Source: VRUE01 sp963817905
GTDB taxonomy: Bacteria > Actinomycetota > Thermoleophilia > Solirubrobacterales > 70-9
Reading direction: 5' to 3'
DNA length: 64,000 nucleotides
NCBI GenBank assembly: GCA_963817905.1
Contig: CAWFPS010000002.1
Span: forward strand, 558,001-622,000
Shown: positions 22,498-30,399 of the stretch, piece by piece
Numbering within the stretch: position 1 is the first letter of the stretch
How the letters are laid out: each line of letters begins with the position of its first letter
Notes under the pieces: model-generated
What the model saw: the letters and a program-made list of their open reading frames with translations, nothing else
Database searches by the model: none
Told to the model about the DNA's origin: nothing
Position numbers and translations under genes: made by a program

Positions 22498-24897
22498 ATG
22501 GGTGTTCGACAGCTGATCCCCTGTGCCGCGGCGATCGTTCTCGCCGCCGCCCTGTTTGCCGGTTCGGCCCGTGCCGCCGCAGCCGTAACGCCGAGCTGCG
22601 CCGAAGGGCCGGCCAGGGTCGGCGACGCGATCTACGGAACGCCGTGCGACGACCGCATCGTCGCTCCCCCCGGCGTCGCCGCGGTCAACGGCGGCGGCGG
22701 AGACGACACGATCGTCGCCGCGCCCCTCGCCGGCTCCGCCGACTGCGGCGGCGGCTGTCACCTCGACATCGGCAGCCAGACCTTCGAAGGCGGGCCGGGC
22801 AACGACATCGTCTATGGCGAGCGCGGCAACGACCGCCTCTACGGCGGCGCTGGAGACGACCAGCTCTTCGGCGGCATCGGCGACGACCTGCTCCGCGGCG
22901 GGCCGGGGAACGACCGCCTCTCGGGCGGCTTCGGCGCCGACTCGATCGACGGCGAGGAAGGCGACGACTACATCCGCGGCGACGCCACCCAGGACACGAT
23001 CGTCGACCGCGGCGGCGGCACCGACACGCTCAGCTACTCGACCGGGATCGCACCCGGCTTCTTCGACAACCACGACCTCGACCCGACCGCGTCCCTGGGC
23101 CTGCCGCCGCACGAGGGCGAACGCGGCGCCTTCATCGATCTCTCGGGGTCCTACGCCAACAACGGCGACAACGGCATCGCGCCCTTCGGGGGTGGAGTGG
23201 ACGAAATCGAGGCGGGCGACTTCGAGGTCGTGATCGGCACCGCCTACTCGGATTACATCGTCGGCTCGGGCAGCGACGAGACCTTCTACGGCGGCGGCGG
23301 GGGAGACGTGATCCTGGCCGGCGGTGGCGTCGACCATCTCTACGGCGGTGCCGACGGCGATCATCTCGACGGCGAAGCCGGCAGCGACACGATCGACGGC
23401 GGGCCCGGCAACGATCACTGTGCCGGTCCCGAAACAGGGACGAGCTGCGAGTCAGGGACCAACACGGGCGGCGTCGTGCCGCGCGACCCGAGCAAGGTGA
23501 CGGCCGGCCTGCTGGCGCCTGCGGAAGCGCGCTTCAGCCAGCTCTACCTCAGCGGCAGCAGCGCCGGGGACGAGGTGACGGCCACCTACGCCCCGTCCGG
23601 CGTCACCTTCAGCCTCGGCTCGGGCTCCGGCGCCCCGTTCGACCCCAGCCCGTCCGCCAGCGAGGGATGCGACCCACCCAGCGCCGACACGCTCGTCTGT
23701 CCGCTCAGCAAGCCGCTCGACTCGATCGTGCTCGCCGGTTTCGGCGGCGACGACATGCTCGAAGCAGGCAACTTCCCCAGCTCGGTCTCGGTCGTGATCT
23801 CCGGCGGCGAGGGCGACGACACCGTCACCGGTGGCGATGCGAGCGAGGATGTGCTCGTCGACGGGACCGACGAGGAAGGCCCGGGAGACGACGTGCTTGA
23901 TGCCCGAGCCGGCGATGACGCCCTGACCAACAACGGTGGTGCCGACGAAATTCATGGGGGCGCCGGCAACGATCTGCTCCTCTCCGCCTCGCTCTGTGAC
24001 GGCGACACGATCGACGGCGGGCCGCAGCGCGACAACGCCTCCTGGGGCAAGCTCAAGGACCGGGCCGTCGAGGCCCGCCTCGACACCGGCAAGGCCGGCG
24101 AACCGGGAGGTGGCAGCGCACCCGAATGCGAAAGCGGCGAAGCGGACGACCTTGAAGCGATCGAGGACCTCGAGGGCACCGGCCTCGGCGACGTCTTCTA
24201 CGGCGACGGCGGTGAAAACCAGCTGCTCGGCTGGGCCGGCGAAGACGAATACTCGGCCGGCGGCGGCAACGACCGCATCCTCGCCAACTCGGGCGATTTC
24301 GACCCGCGGATCGAGTGCGGCGAAGGCAGCGACGTGGCCCTGATCGACTTCCCCGAATTCGGCGATGTCGCGGCGCCCGACTGTGAGCGCGTCCAGGTAT
24401 CGCTGGCGAACAACTTCCGGATCGAAACCGAACTGGAAGTGCCGCCACCCGAACCGCCGCCTGAACCGGAACCTGTGCAGCCGGAACGCACGAATAAGCC
24501 GAAGCCCGCCGCCGCCAAGCACAGGTCCCGGCCAAATTGCCTGGGTGCAACGGGCTATCCCCGTGGTGAGGGGACGACGCGTTGCACCGTGCGTCCCCAC
24601 CGGCTTCTCCTCGCCAAGCGCAGCACGGTCAAGCAGCTGCGCTGGCGGCGCTGGACGGCGAGAAACGCCATCGGTTTCGGTCGCCTCGTGATTCGCGCCC
24701 GCGGCGGGCATCTCACCGCCCCGGCCAAGCTCCTGCTCAGCCGGCCGGTGCGCTGCCAGGGGCGCTCCTGGTTCACCCGCATCCGCCTGCTCTACGGCCG
24801 TGGCTATCGCCGGGCCTACCTGCGACACGCGGTCAGTTCCACGCCGTGTGCGATTAGACTGCGGCGCGATGGCCACCGTAGAGGTCAACGGCGTTGA
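22498..24897 (+). CDS. Secreted RTX/hemolysin-type calcium-binding repeat protein
   Basis: 799 residues. A signal peptide (AAAIVLAAALFAGSARAAAA) precedes two tracts of nonapeptide-like repeats: GGPGNDIVYGERGNDRLYGGAGDDQLFGG and GGGGGDVILAGGGVDHLYGGADGDHLDGEAGSDTIDGGPGND, the GGxGxDxUx pattern that forms calcium-loaded parallel beta-rolls. More scattered repeats follow to about residue 620, then a proline/glutamate linker (PPPEPPPEPEPVQPE) and a basic C-terminus with several cysteines. There is an N-terminal signal peptide instead of the usual type I secretion signal. Function unknown; surface or matrix role inferred. Its end overlaps the next gene by 29 nt. Confidence 0.82.
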   Translation: MGVRQLIPCAAAIVLAAALFAGSARAAAAVTPSCAEGPARVGDAIYGTPCDDRIVAPPGVAAVNGGGGDDTIVAAPLAGSADCGGGCHLDIGSQTFEGGPGNDIVYGERGNDRLYGGAGDDQLFGGIGDDLLRGGPGNDRLSGGFGADSIDGEEGDDYIRGDATQDTIVDRGGGTDTLSYSTGIAPGFFDNHDLDPTASLGLPPHEGERGAFIDLSGSYANNGDNGIAPFGGGVDEIEAGDFEVVIGTAYSDYIVGSGSDETFYGGGGGDVILAGGGVDHLYGGADGDHLDGEAGSDTIDGGPGNDHCAGPETGTSCESGTNTGGVVPRDPSKVTAGLLAPAEARFSQLYLSGSSAGDEVTATYAPSGVTFSLGSGSGAPFDPSPSASEGCDPPSADTLVCPLSKPLDSIVLAGFGGDDMLEAGNFPSSVSVVISGGEGDDTVTGGDASEDVLVDGTDEEGPGDDVLDARAGDDALTNNGGADEIHGGAGNDLLLSASLCDGDTIDGGPQRDNASWGKLKDRAVEARLDTGKAGEPGGGSAPECESGEADDLEAIEDLEGTGLGDVFYGDGGENQLLGWAGEDEYSAGGGNDRILANSGDFDPRIECGEGSDVALIDFPEFGDVAAPDCERVQVSLANNFRIETELEVPPPEPPPEPEPVQPERTNKPKPAAAKHRSRPNCLGATGYPRGEGTTRCTVRPHRLLLAKRSTVKQLRWRRWTARNAIGFGRLVIRARGGHLTAPAKLLLSRPVRCQGRSWFTRIRLLYGRGYRRAYLRHAVSSTPCAIRLRRDGHRRGQRR

Positions 24898-25342
24898 GGG
24901 AATGCAGGCGCTGCTCGGGCAGGAGATCGGCCCGAGCGAGTGGCGCACCGTCACCCAGGCGGACATCGACACCTTCGCCGAGCTCTGCGGAGACGACCAG
25001 TGGATCCATGTCGACGTGGAGCGGGCCAAGTCCGAGAGCCCCTTCGGCACCACGATCGCTCACGGCAACCTCACCCTCTCCCTCGTCGACGGCTTCCGCA
25101 AGCAGCTGATCTCCTCCACCGGCTTCGCCCTCGGCGTCAACTACGGCTGGGACAAGATCCGCTTCCCCGCCCCGGTCCCGGTCGACTCCAAGGTCCGAGG
25201 CCGAGCCGAGGTCGTCTCGGTAGAAGAGAAGGGCGGCGGCTGGCACCAGGTGGTAACCCGCTTCACGCTAGAGGTCGACGGCAACGAGAAGCCCTGCTTC
25301 GTAGGCGACAGCGTCACCCGCGTGATGGCACCGGCTGGCTGA
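24869..25342 (+). CDS. MaoC-family (R)-specific enoyl-CoA hydratase
   Basis: 157 residues with a single hotdog fold. VTQADIDTFAELCGDDQWIHVDVERAKSESPFGTTIAHGNLTLSLVDGF contains the catalytic Asp and His pair of the MaoC hydratase motif. It hydrates enoyl-CoA thioesters or a related substrate. The start at 24869 follows TAGACT (24855-24860) by 8 nt inside the end of the RTX gene, so the promoter lies within the upstream coding sequence. Confidence 0.9.
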   Translation: MATVEVNGVEGMQALLGQEIGPSEWRTVTQADIDTFAELCGDDQWIHVDVERAKSESPFGTTIAHGNLTLSLVDGFRKQLISSTGFALGVNYGWDKIRFPAPVPVDSKVRGRAEVVSVEEKGGGWHQVVTRFTLEVDGNEKPCFVGDSVTRVMAPAG

Positions 25343-25404
25343 CGGGCCACCGATGAGCCCAGCGAAGCCGGGCAACGCCCACCGCCTCGCCGTCAACGGA
25401 GTGT

Positions 25405-25450
25405 CGAGTGGAAGGTTGACCCACGCATATGGGGGCAAATCGACCACTCG
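25405..25450 (+). repeat. Degenerate palindromic element (subfamily D-like)
   Basis: Arms CGAGTGG and CCACTCG around GGTTGACCCACGCATATGGG, which resembles the GGTTGACCCACC half of the element at 39975. Pairing inside is imperfect. It lies 63 nt after the MaoC stop. Confidence 0.5.
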
Positions 25451-25589
25451 TCGCCGCACCTAATGCGCCGACGGCCATTTGAAGCCGGGAAGAAATCGAC
25501 CACGGCCTTCGCCGAAGAAAAAGGCACGATGAGTCTCGTGCTCGTGAAAGTGGTGCGGAGTGAGAACAGACTCGACCGCGATGTGCCCA

Positions 25590-25800
25590 GGGTTGGACGG
25601 AAGGCGGCAAGCGGGACCATCAGCATCAGTGGCTCTGCGCTTGCCGGCTTGAACCCGGAACGGGCATAGAGGGCGACCGCCTCGTCGTCAAGCGCGTGGA
25701 CGAGGACGGCTCGCATGGCGACCGAGCGGGAGGCGCGATCGGTTCGCTGCAGGGCGTCGAGGAGGAGGCTTGGCCTTGAGCAGCCGCTGCGGCCTGCACG
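25590..25800 (-). pseudogene. Remnant of a GNAT acetyltransferase (TacT-like)
   Basis: On the minus strand the frame reads LLLDALQRTDRASRSVAMRAVLVHALDDEAVALYARSGFKPASAEPLMLMVPL, which matches the last third of GNAT acetyltransferases of the toxin type (ALLVHALDDEAxxFYxxFGF..). The preceding acetyl-CoA loop (GxGxG/A) cannot be read in the same frame, and no natural stop follows the PL motif, so the gene is broken at both ends. No antitoxin is visible beside it. Confidence 0.6.
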
Positions 25801-25934
25801 AGATCACGCTCCTCGTCGGGTCGTCCGAATCTTGATCCGGCGGGTCTTGGCGGGCACCGTGGGCTCCATGGACGGCAGTTACGGCTTTTGTACGAAGAGA
25901 CGGTTATATGGTCAATTTGGTGGAGAGGGGGGTT

Positions 25935-26121
25935 ATGTCTGACCAGAGGCTTGCGCTGCGCCGGACGACTGGACTCGCAGGGCTCGGTGCGGCGGTCCTG
26001 TTCGCCGCGGGAAATGCTGTGGGCATTCGACCTGCCCCCGATTGTGCTCGCTCCCTCGGTGCTGTTGCTGATTGCGGTATCGGCTCGGCTCCTCTACGGC
26101 GTGCGCTCCGCGCATGACTGA
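25935..26121 (+). pseudogene. Frameshifted small membrane protein gene
   Basis: ATG at 25935 after GGAGAGGGGGG begins MSDQRLALRRTTGLAGLGAAVLFAAGNA; the frame then degenerates. Continuing in the other frame from about 26018 gives LWAFDLPPIVLAPSVLLLIAVSARLLYGVRSAHD and a stop at 26121. Together they would make a two-helix membrane protein of about 62 residues. A single indel near 26015 explains this; a sequencing error cannot be excluded. The end overlaps the methyltransferase start. Confidence 0.55.
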
Positions 26122-26749
26122 CGGCGCTGGGGAGTGGTCTGAGCCGGAACGGGTGGCCGAGTACCTGTCGCGCGAGATACCGCACCGACTGACTGCCGAG
26201 AAGATGCTGCTGGAGGCGCTTCCCGGGCGGGTCGAGCGGTTCCTCGACCTCGGCACCGGCGACGGACGCCTGCTGGCCGCGGTGCGCGCGCATCATCCGG
26301 CTGCGAGGGGCGTGGGACTCGACGCATCGGAGCCGATGCTCGGTCGGGCCGCTGAGCGCTTCGGGGCCGACACCCTGATCGAACTCCGCCGGCACGACCT
26401 CAGCCTTTCGCTCGGAGACGCGGGGCCGGCCGATGCTGTGGTGTCGGGGCTGGCGATCCACCACCTCACGGACCGCCGGAAGCGGGAGCTGTTCGGGGAA
26501 GTCCACGCCCTGTTGAAGCCGGGCGGAGTATTCGCGAACCTCGATCTCGTCAGAGCGGGGTCCACCTCACTCCACGAGCGTTTCCGGCGAGAGATCGGTC
26601 GCACCGAGGACGATCCGAGCGATCGCCTCGCGGGTCTGGCTGAGCAATTGGGCTGGCTCCAAGAGGCTGGCTTCGGCGAGGTCGATTGCCATTTCAAGTG
26701 GTTGGAGCTCGCCTTGGTGGTCGCCGCAAAGGACGACGGTGGGGGCTGA
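26114..26749 (+). CDS. Class I SAM-dependent methyltransferase
   Basis: 211 residues from the ATG at 26114. Motif I is FLDLGTGDGRLLAAV, motif II region GVGLDASEPML, and post-II DAVVSGLAIHHLTDRRKRELFGEVHALLKPGGVFANLDLV is the usual ubiE/type-11 pattern. The substrate is unknown. It overlaps the frameshifted membrane gene by 8 nt. Confidence 0.88.
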   Translation: MTDGAGEWSEPERVAEYLSREIPHRLTAEKMLLEALPGRVERFLDLGTGDGRLLAAVRAHHPAARGVGLDASEPMLGRAAERFGADTLIELRRHDLSLSLGDAGPADAVVSGLAIHHLTDRRKRELFGEVHALLKPGGVFANLDLVRAGSTSLHERFRREIGRTEDDPSDRLAGLAEQLGWLQEAGFGEVDCHFKWLELALVVAAKDDGGG

Positions 26750-26775
26750 TCGCGGTTAGAGTTGCCGGTGACCCG

Positions 26776-28257
26776 ATGGCCGCTCGAGACAGATCCAGGC
26801 ACCGTTCGTTTCTTGCTCCCCTGGCTTTTGCGCTCGGATTGATCTGGGCCTTGCCCTCTCTGGCCTCGGCCGACTACGCATTCGTCGACAAATGGGGCAG
26901 TGGCGGTTCGGCGGACGGGCAGTTTCGGGCGCCTTACGGGCTGGCCACCGATTCCGCCTGCAATGTCTATGTGACGGACTTCGGCAACGGCCTCGGACAG
27001 AACGACCGGGTCGAGAAGTTCAGCTCGAACGGCGAATTCCTCGCCAAGTGGGGAAACCTGGGATCGGGGGACACCCAGTTCCACGATCCCTGGGGCATCG
27101 CCGTCGACTCCGGAGACAGGGTCTACGTCGCCGACACCGCCAACCGCTACATCAAGAAATTCAGCCCCGCCGGAGTCTTCGACCTGAAGTTCGGTGGCGG
27201 CGGACCTGGCGATGGCGAATTCAGCATGGCGATCGGTGTGGCCGTCGACTCCGCCGGCAGCGTCTACGTCACCGATCACGACACCTCTCCGGCGGTCGAC
27301 CGGATACAGAAGTTCGTGCCGGCACTCGGCGGCTACGCCTACAACGACCAGTGGGGCGAAAACGGCTCGGCGTCTGGGAAATTCAACGAACCCAGCGATG
27401 TCGCCGTCGACTCTGCCGGCAACGTCTACGTCAGCGATCGCAAGAACCACCGGGTTCAGAAGTTCGACTCAGAAGGCTTCTTTTTGACCGAATGGGGTGG
27501 CAACGGCTCGACCGACGGCAAGTTCGCCTTCCCCGAGGGCATCGCCACCGATGCCGAGAACAACGTCTACGTCGCCGACCGCGGCAACAACCGCATCGAG
27601 AAGTTCAGCTCGGCGGGCGCGTTCATCGCCAAGTGGGGTAGCACCGGAAGCGGCGACGGCCAGTTCGCGCAGCCGAACGACGTCACGGTCGACTCCGCCG
27701 GCAACGTCTACGTCGCCGACACCGGCAACGACCGGATTCAGAAGTTCGCTGAGGCTGGGTCGACGGGCGGTTGCGGCGGGGCAACGGACGGTGCGGCCGG
27801 CGGCGGCGCCCCTTCCCCGGTGAGCAACGAATTCACGATCGAGAGCACCTCCTCCTCGACCAAGGACGGCAAGATCAAGTTCAAGCTCAAACTGCCGGCT
27901 CCGGGGATCGCCGTTGCGGTTGCGCACGTCACGCCACCGCCTCGGCCACCCTCCCTCGACCCGTCTCAGCGGAAGCTCGAAACGGGCCGCAATCGCCTTT
28001 TCGCCAGGGGCAAGGCGAAGAAAAAGAGAAAGACGATCACGGCGGCGAGGGCGCGCGCGACCGCCGCCGCACCGGGAATCGTGACGCTGGTCCTCGCGCC
28101 GAACAGGAAGACCAGGGAAGTCCTCGCCTGGAAGGGCGCGCTGAAGACAAAGGTCGCGATCACCTACACGCCGACCGGCGGCTCGCCGAACACGGTCGTC
28201 AAGATCGCGAAGTTCAAGCGGGTCGCGCGCAGGGCGACGCACCGCGCGTCGCACTAG
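26776..28257 (+). CDS. Secreted NHL-repeat beta-propeller protein
   Basis: 493 residues. Signal peptide LAFALGLIWALPSLASADY, then six NHL repeats of the form GSGDGQFAQPNDVTVDSAGNVYVADTGNDRIQKFAEAG, each about 48 residues, to around residue 330. A glycine-rich linker follows, then a Lys/Arg-rich C-terminal domain (KKKRKTITAARARATAAAP ... VVKIAKFKRVARRATHRASH). Propeller modules usually bind proteins or polymers. TAGAGT (26757-26762) precedes the ATG by 13 nt. Confidence 0.85.
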   Translation: MAARDRSRHRSFLAPLAFALGLIWALPSLASADYAFVDKWGSGGSADGQFRAPYGLATDSACNVYVTDFGNGLGQNDRVEKFSSNGEFLAKWGNLGSGDTQFHDPWGIAVDSGDRVYVADTANRYIKKFSPAGVFDLKFGGGGPGDGEFSMAIGVAVDSAGSVYVTDHDTSPAVDRIQKFVPALGGYAYNDQWGENGSASGKFNEPSDVAVDSAGNVYVSDRKNHRVQKFDSEGFFLTEWGGNGSTDGKFAFPEGIATDAENNVYVADRGNNRIEKFSSAGAFIAKWGSTGSGDGQFAQPNDVTVDSAGNVYVADTGNDRIQKFAEAGSTGGCGGATDGAAGGGAPSPVSNEFTIESTSSSTKDGKIKFKLKLPAPGIAVAVAHVTPPPRPPSLDPSQRKLETGRNRLFARGKAKKKRKTITAARARATAAAPGIVTLVLAPNRKTREVLAWKGALKTKVAITYTPTGGSPNTVVKIAKFKRVARRATHRASH

Positions 28258-28278
28258 CCCACGAGTAAGAGTCGGGGT

Positions 28279-28965
28279 CTAGCCGGTTGGTGGTCTTTCA
28301 TCTGGTGTGGCTGCGCCTTTTCCATTCAGCCAATCGCCAGGAATCGGGATACCGACCACCCCGAGGCCGTCGCGCGCGGAGCTGTGTCTCTTGTCTTCGC
28401 CGGGTTGAGTCGGTGGATCTTCAACCGCGATCCGTTGGCTACCACCGCCGATCACCAGGTTCTTCGAAGCCCTCTGGAATGCCACTCGAGAGAAAGCGGA
28501 ATCGACGTTCGCGTTCCAGGCGTAGAAGAGTCGAACCACATCGTCGATCTTGACCTTGTCGCCTTCCTTGATCTCCTCTCCGAAGGTGTCGAAGGCGTAA
28601 TTCAGCATGTGAGCGCTGTAGAGGCGCTTGCGAAAGCGGGTTGCCTGGTCTATGTATGCATTGGCGACAGTAAAGATGCCGTAGAGGAGCCCGACGGAAA
28701 GCCCTCCGAAGAGCGTCCCCCGGACGAGCAGAAGTACCAGCATCAGCGGCGGATCCTTTGCCTTTTCAAGGTCGTCGACATACACACCGGTCAGGTGATA
28801 GGCAACCGCCAAGAGCGCGATGCCAACGGCAATTGCGATTCCGAAGAGCCACCGGCCGCCGCGCGTGCAACGGGTCGCGTCGTCTTCCAGGCGTTTCAAC
28901 GTCCCTTTGTTGATCGCCTTTTGGCCTTCCGCGAGAAGGTCCTCCGCCATCCTGCCCTCAGTCAT
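28279..28965 (-). CDS. Two-helix membrane protein, unknown function
   Basis: 228 residues. The N-terminal half is charged and helical (AEDLLAEGQKAINKGTLKRLEDDATRCTRGG). Two membrane helices follow: WLFGIAIAVGIALLAVAYHLTG and MLVLLLVRGTLFGGLSVGLLYGIFTVA. The C-terminal cytoplasmic half is hydrophilic and ends in a Pro/Gly-rich tail. GGGGAG lies before the ATG. No family recognised. The GC content is lower than its neighbours and the codons are less biased, so it may be recently acquired. Confidence 0.65.
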   Translation of the reverse strand: MTEGRMAEDLLAEGQKAINKGTLKRLEDDATRCTRGGRWLFGIAIAVGIALLAVAYHLTGVYVDDLEKAKDPPLMLVLLLVRGTLFGGLSVGLLYGIFTVANAYIDQATRFRKRLYSAHMLNYAFDTFGEEIKEGDKVKIDDVVRLFYAWNANVDSAFSRVAFQRASKNLVIGGGSQRIAVEDPPTQPGEDKRHSSARDGLGVVGIPIPGDWLNGKGAATPDERPPTG

Positions 28966-29053
28966 GCCGTCTCCCCAAATTAACCCGCGGCCGACTCGGC
29001 TTTGCGGCGGGTGGATTGTATGAGAGCGGCAGAGTACTCAAATGGCCCCTGCC

Positions 29054-29488
29054 CTACTTGACCGTCAAAGTCCCTTCCATACCGGCTTCGCGGTGGCCGG
29101 GGACGGTGCAGAAGTAGGTGTAGGTGCCGGGTTTGAGGTCGACGGTGGTGCTGTCGGAGCCGTCGGCGATCAGTTCGGTGGAGCCGATTTCTTCGCCGTT
29201 TGAGTTTTCGATCGCGACGTCGTGGGTGAGTGGCTGGGGGTTGTTGAATTCGACCGTCACTTTCCCCGCCTTGGCCGTGGCGCTGGTGCTTGTGTAGGCG
29301 AGGTTGCCGCCCGGGTCGGCTTCGAACTTGACCGTCGAGCCGCTGCCTCCGACTTCTTTCTGGGCCGCGCCGCTTTCGCTGCTGCCGTTCGTTTCGGCAG
29401 TGCTGGAGCTGTCGTCGCTGCTGCTGCCGCAGGCGACCAGGGCCAGTGCTGCGAGGGCGAGGACGAGAAACGCGACGACCTTCTTCAT
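29054..29488 (-). CDS. Cupredoxin (plastocyanin/azurin-like) lipoprotein
   Basis: 144 residues. A lipoprotein signal with lipobox ALVACGSSS, then a Ser-rich linker and a single cupredoxin domain. Copper ligands are visible: His in PLTHDVAIE and Cys, His, Met in TYTYFCTVPGHREAGMEGTL. It would be a membrane-tethered single-electron carrier outside the cell. It could serve the cytochrome c pathways encoded elsewhere in the window. GGAAAGGA precedes the ATG. Confidence 0.9.
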   Translation of the reverse strand: MKKVVAFLVLALAALALVACGSSSDDSSSTAETNGSSESGAAQKEVGGSGSTVKFEADPGGNLAYTSTSATAKAGKVTVEFNNPQPLTHDVAIENSNGEEIGSTELIADGSDSTTVDLKPGTYTYFCTVPGHREAGMEGTLTVK

Positions 29489-29562
29489 GACGACGGGTCC
29501 TTTCCGGGGAGACGAGTGCTCAGGAAGACTGTAGCTGCATACGAGCGAGACCCGTGCTTGGT

Positions 29563-30372
29563 TCAGCGACCCTTGAACTGCGGAGTCTCGCCGCTGAAGA
29601 AGGCGATGGCGCCTTCGCGCAGGTCCTCGGTGGCCATGCTGTCGGCGATCCCGTGGCGCTCGAGCTGCAGGTGCTCGGTGAGGCTGTTCTCGATGCTGAC
29701 GCCGCAGAGCCGTTTCGCCATCTTCACGTAGTAGGGGGCCTTCGCGGCCAGCTCCTCGGCCTTGGCGCGGGCGGCGGACATCACATCCTCCGCCGGCATG
29801 ACCTGTGAGACGAGGCCCTCCTCAAGCGCCTCGGCCGCGGTCATGTTCGGGTCCTCGAGCAGGATCTCCAGCGCCCTGGAGGGGCCGACGACGCGCGGCA
29901 GGAAGTAGGTCATGCCGCCGTCCGGCGAGGCGCCGATGCGGCCGTAGGCGCAGGCCACGAAGGCCTTCTGGGAGGCGATGCGGATATCGCAGGCGAGCGC
30001 CAGCGAGAAACCGGCGCCGGCGGCCGGCCCGTTGACCGCCGCGATCACCGGGTAGGGGATGCGGCGCAGGTCGACGATCGCCACGTGCAGCGCTTCGGCC
30101 CCGCGCCGCACCTGGGCGGGCAGGTCGATCGAGTCGTCTTCGACCCCGTCCTTGAAGCCGTTGATGTCGCCACCCGAGCAGAAGGCCGGGCCGGCGCCGG
30201 TGACGATAAGGCCGCGCAGCGGCGCCTCGTCGGCGAGCCAGGCGAAGGCGGTGCCCAGCTCGAAGATCATCTCCGGGCTCATCGCGTTGAATGCCTCGGG
30301 GCGGTTGAGGGTCAGCGTGCCGATCTCCCCGTCGATCTCGATCTTCAGCGTTTGCAGCTCAGGCGGATTCAT
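29563..30372 (-). CDS. Enoyl-CoA hydratase/isomerase family protein
   Basis: 269 residues of crotonase fold: TLTLNRPEAFNAMSPEM, oxyanion-hole segment GAGPAFCSGGDINGF and AAVNGPAAGAGFSLALACDIRIAS, with acidic catalytic region YGRIGASPDGGMTYFLPRVVG. Hydrates or isomerises acyl-CoA thioesters, probably in beta-oxidation. Divergent from uvrC; its −10-like TAGGCT (minus strand, 30387-30382) sits 9 nt before the ATG. Confidence 0.92.
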   Translation of the reverse strand: MNPPELQTLKIEIDGEIGTLTLNRPEAFNAMSPEMIFELGTAFAWLADEAPLRGLIVTGAGPAFCSGGDINGFKDGVEDDSIDLPAQVRRGAEALHVAIVDLRRIPYPVIAAVNGPAAGAGFSLALACDIRIASQKAFVACAYGRIGASPDGGMTYFLPRVVGPSRALEILLEDPNMTAAEALEEGLVSQVMPAEDVMSAARAKAEELAAKAPYYVKMAKRLCGVSIENSLTEHLQLERHGIADSMATEDLREGAIAFFSGETPQFKGR

Positions 30373-30381
30373 GTGGGCGGC

Positions 30382-30391
30382 AGCCTACCCT
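30382..30391. promoter_or_regulatory. Interlocked divergent −10 elements of enoyl-CoA hydratase and uvrC
   Basis: On the plus strand TACCCT (30386-30391) precedes the uvrC ATG by 8 nt; on the minus strand TAGGCT (30387-30382) precedes the hydratase ATG by 9 nt. The two hexamers overlap by two bases in a 27-nt intergenic gap, so both messages would be leaderless and mutually exclusive in initiation. Confidence 0.5.
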
Positions 30392-30399
30392 GTGTGGGA

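Noticed and set aside
22780..23420. Repetitive tract considered as CRISPR or tandem DNA repeat
   Set aside because: The repetition is at the protein level (GGxGxD nonapeptides) and is not exact at the DNA level; there are no spacers.
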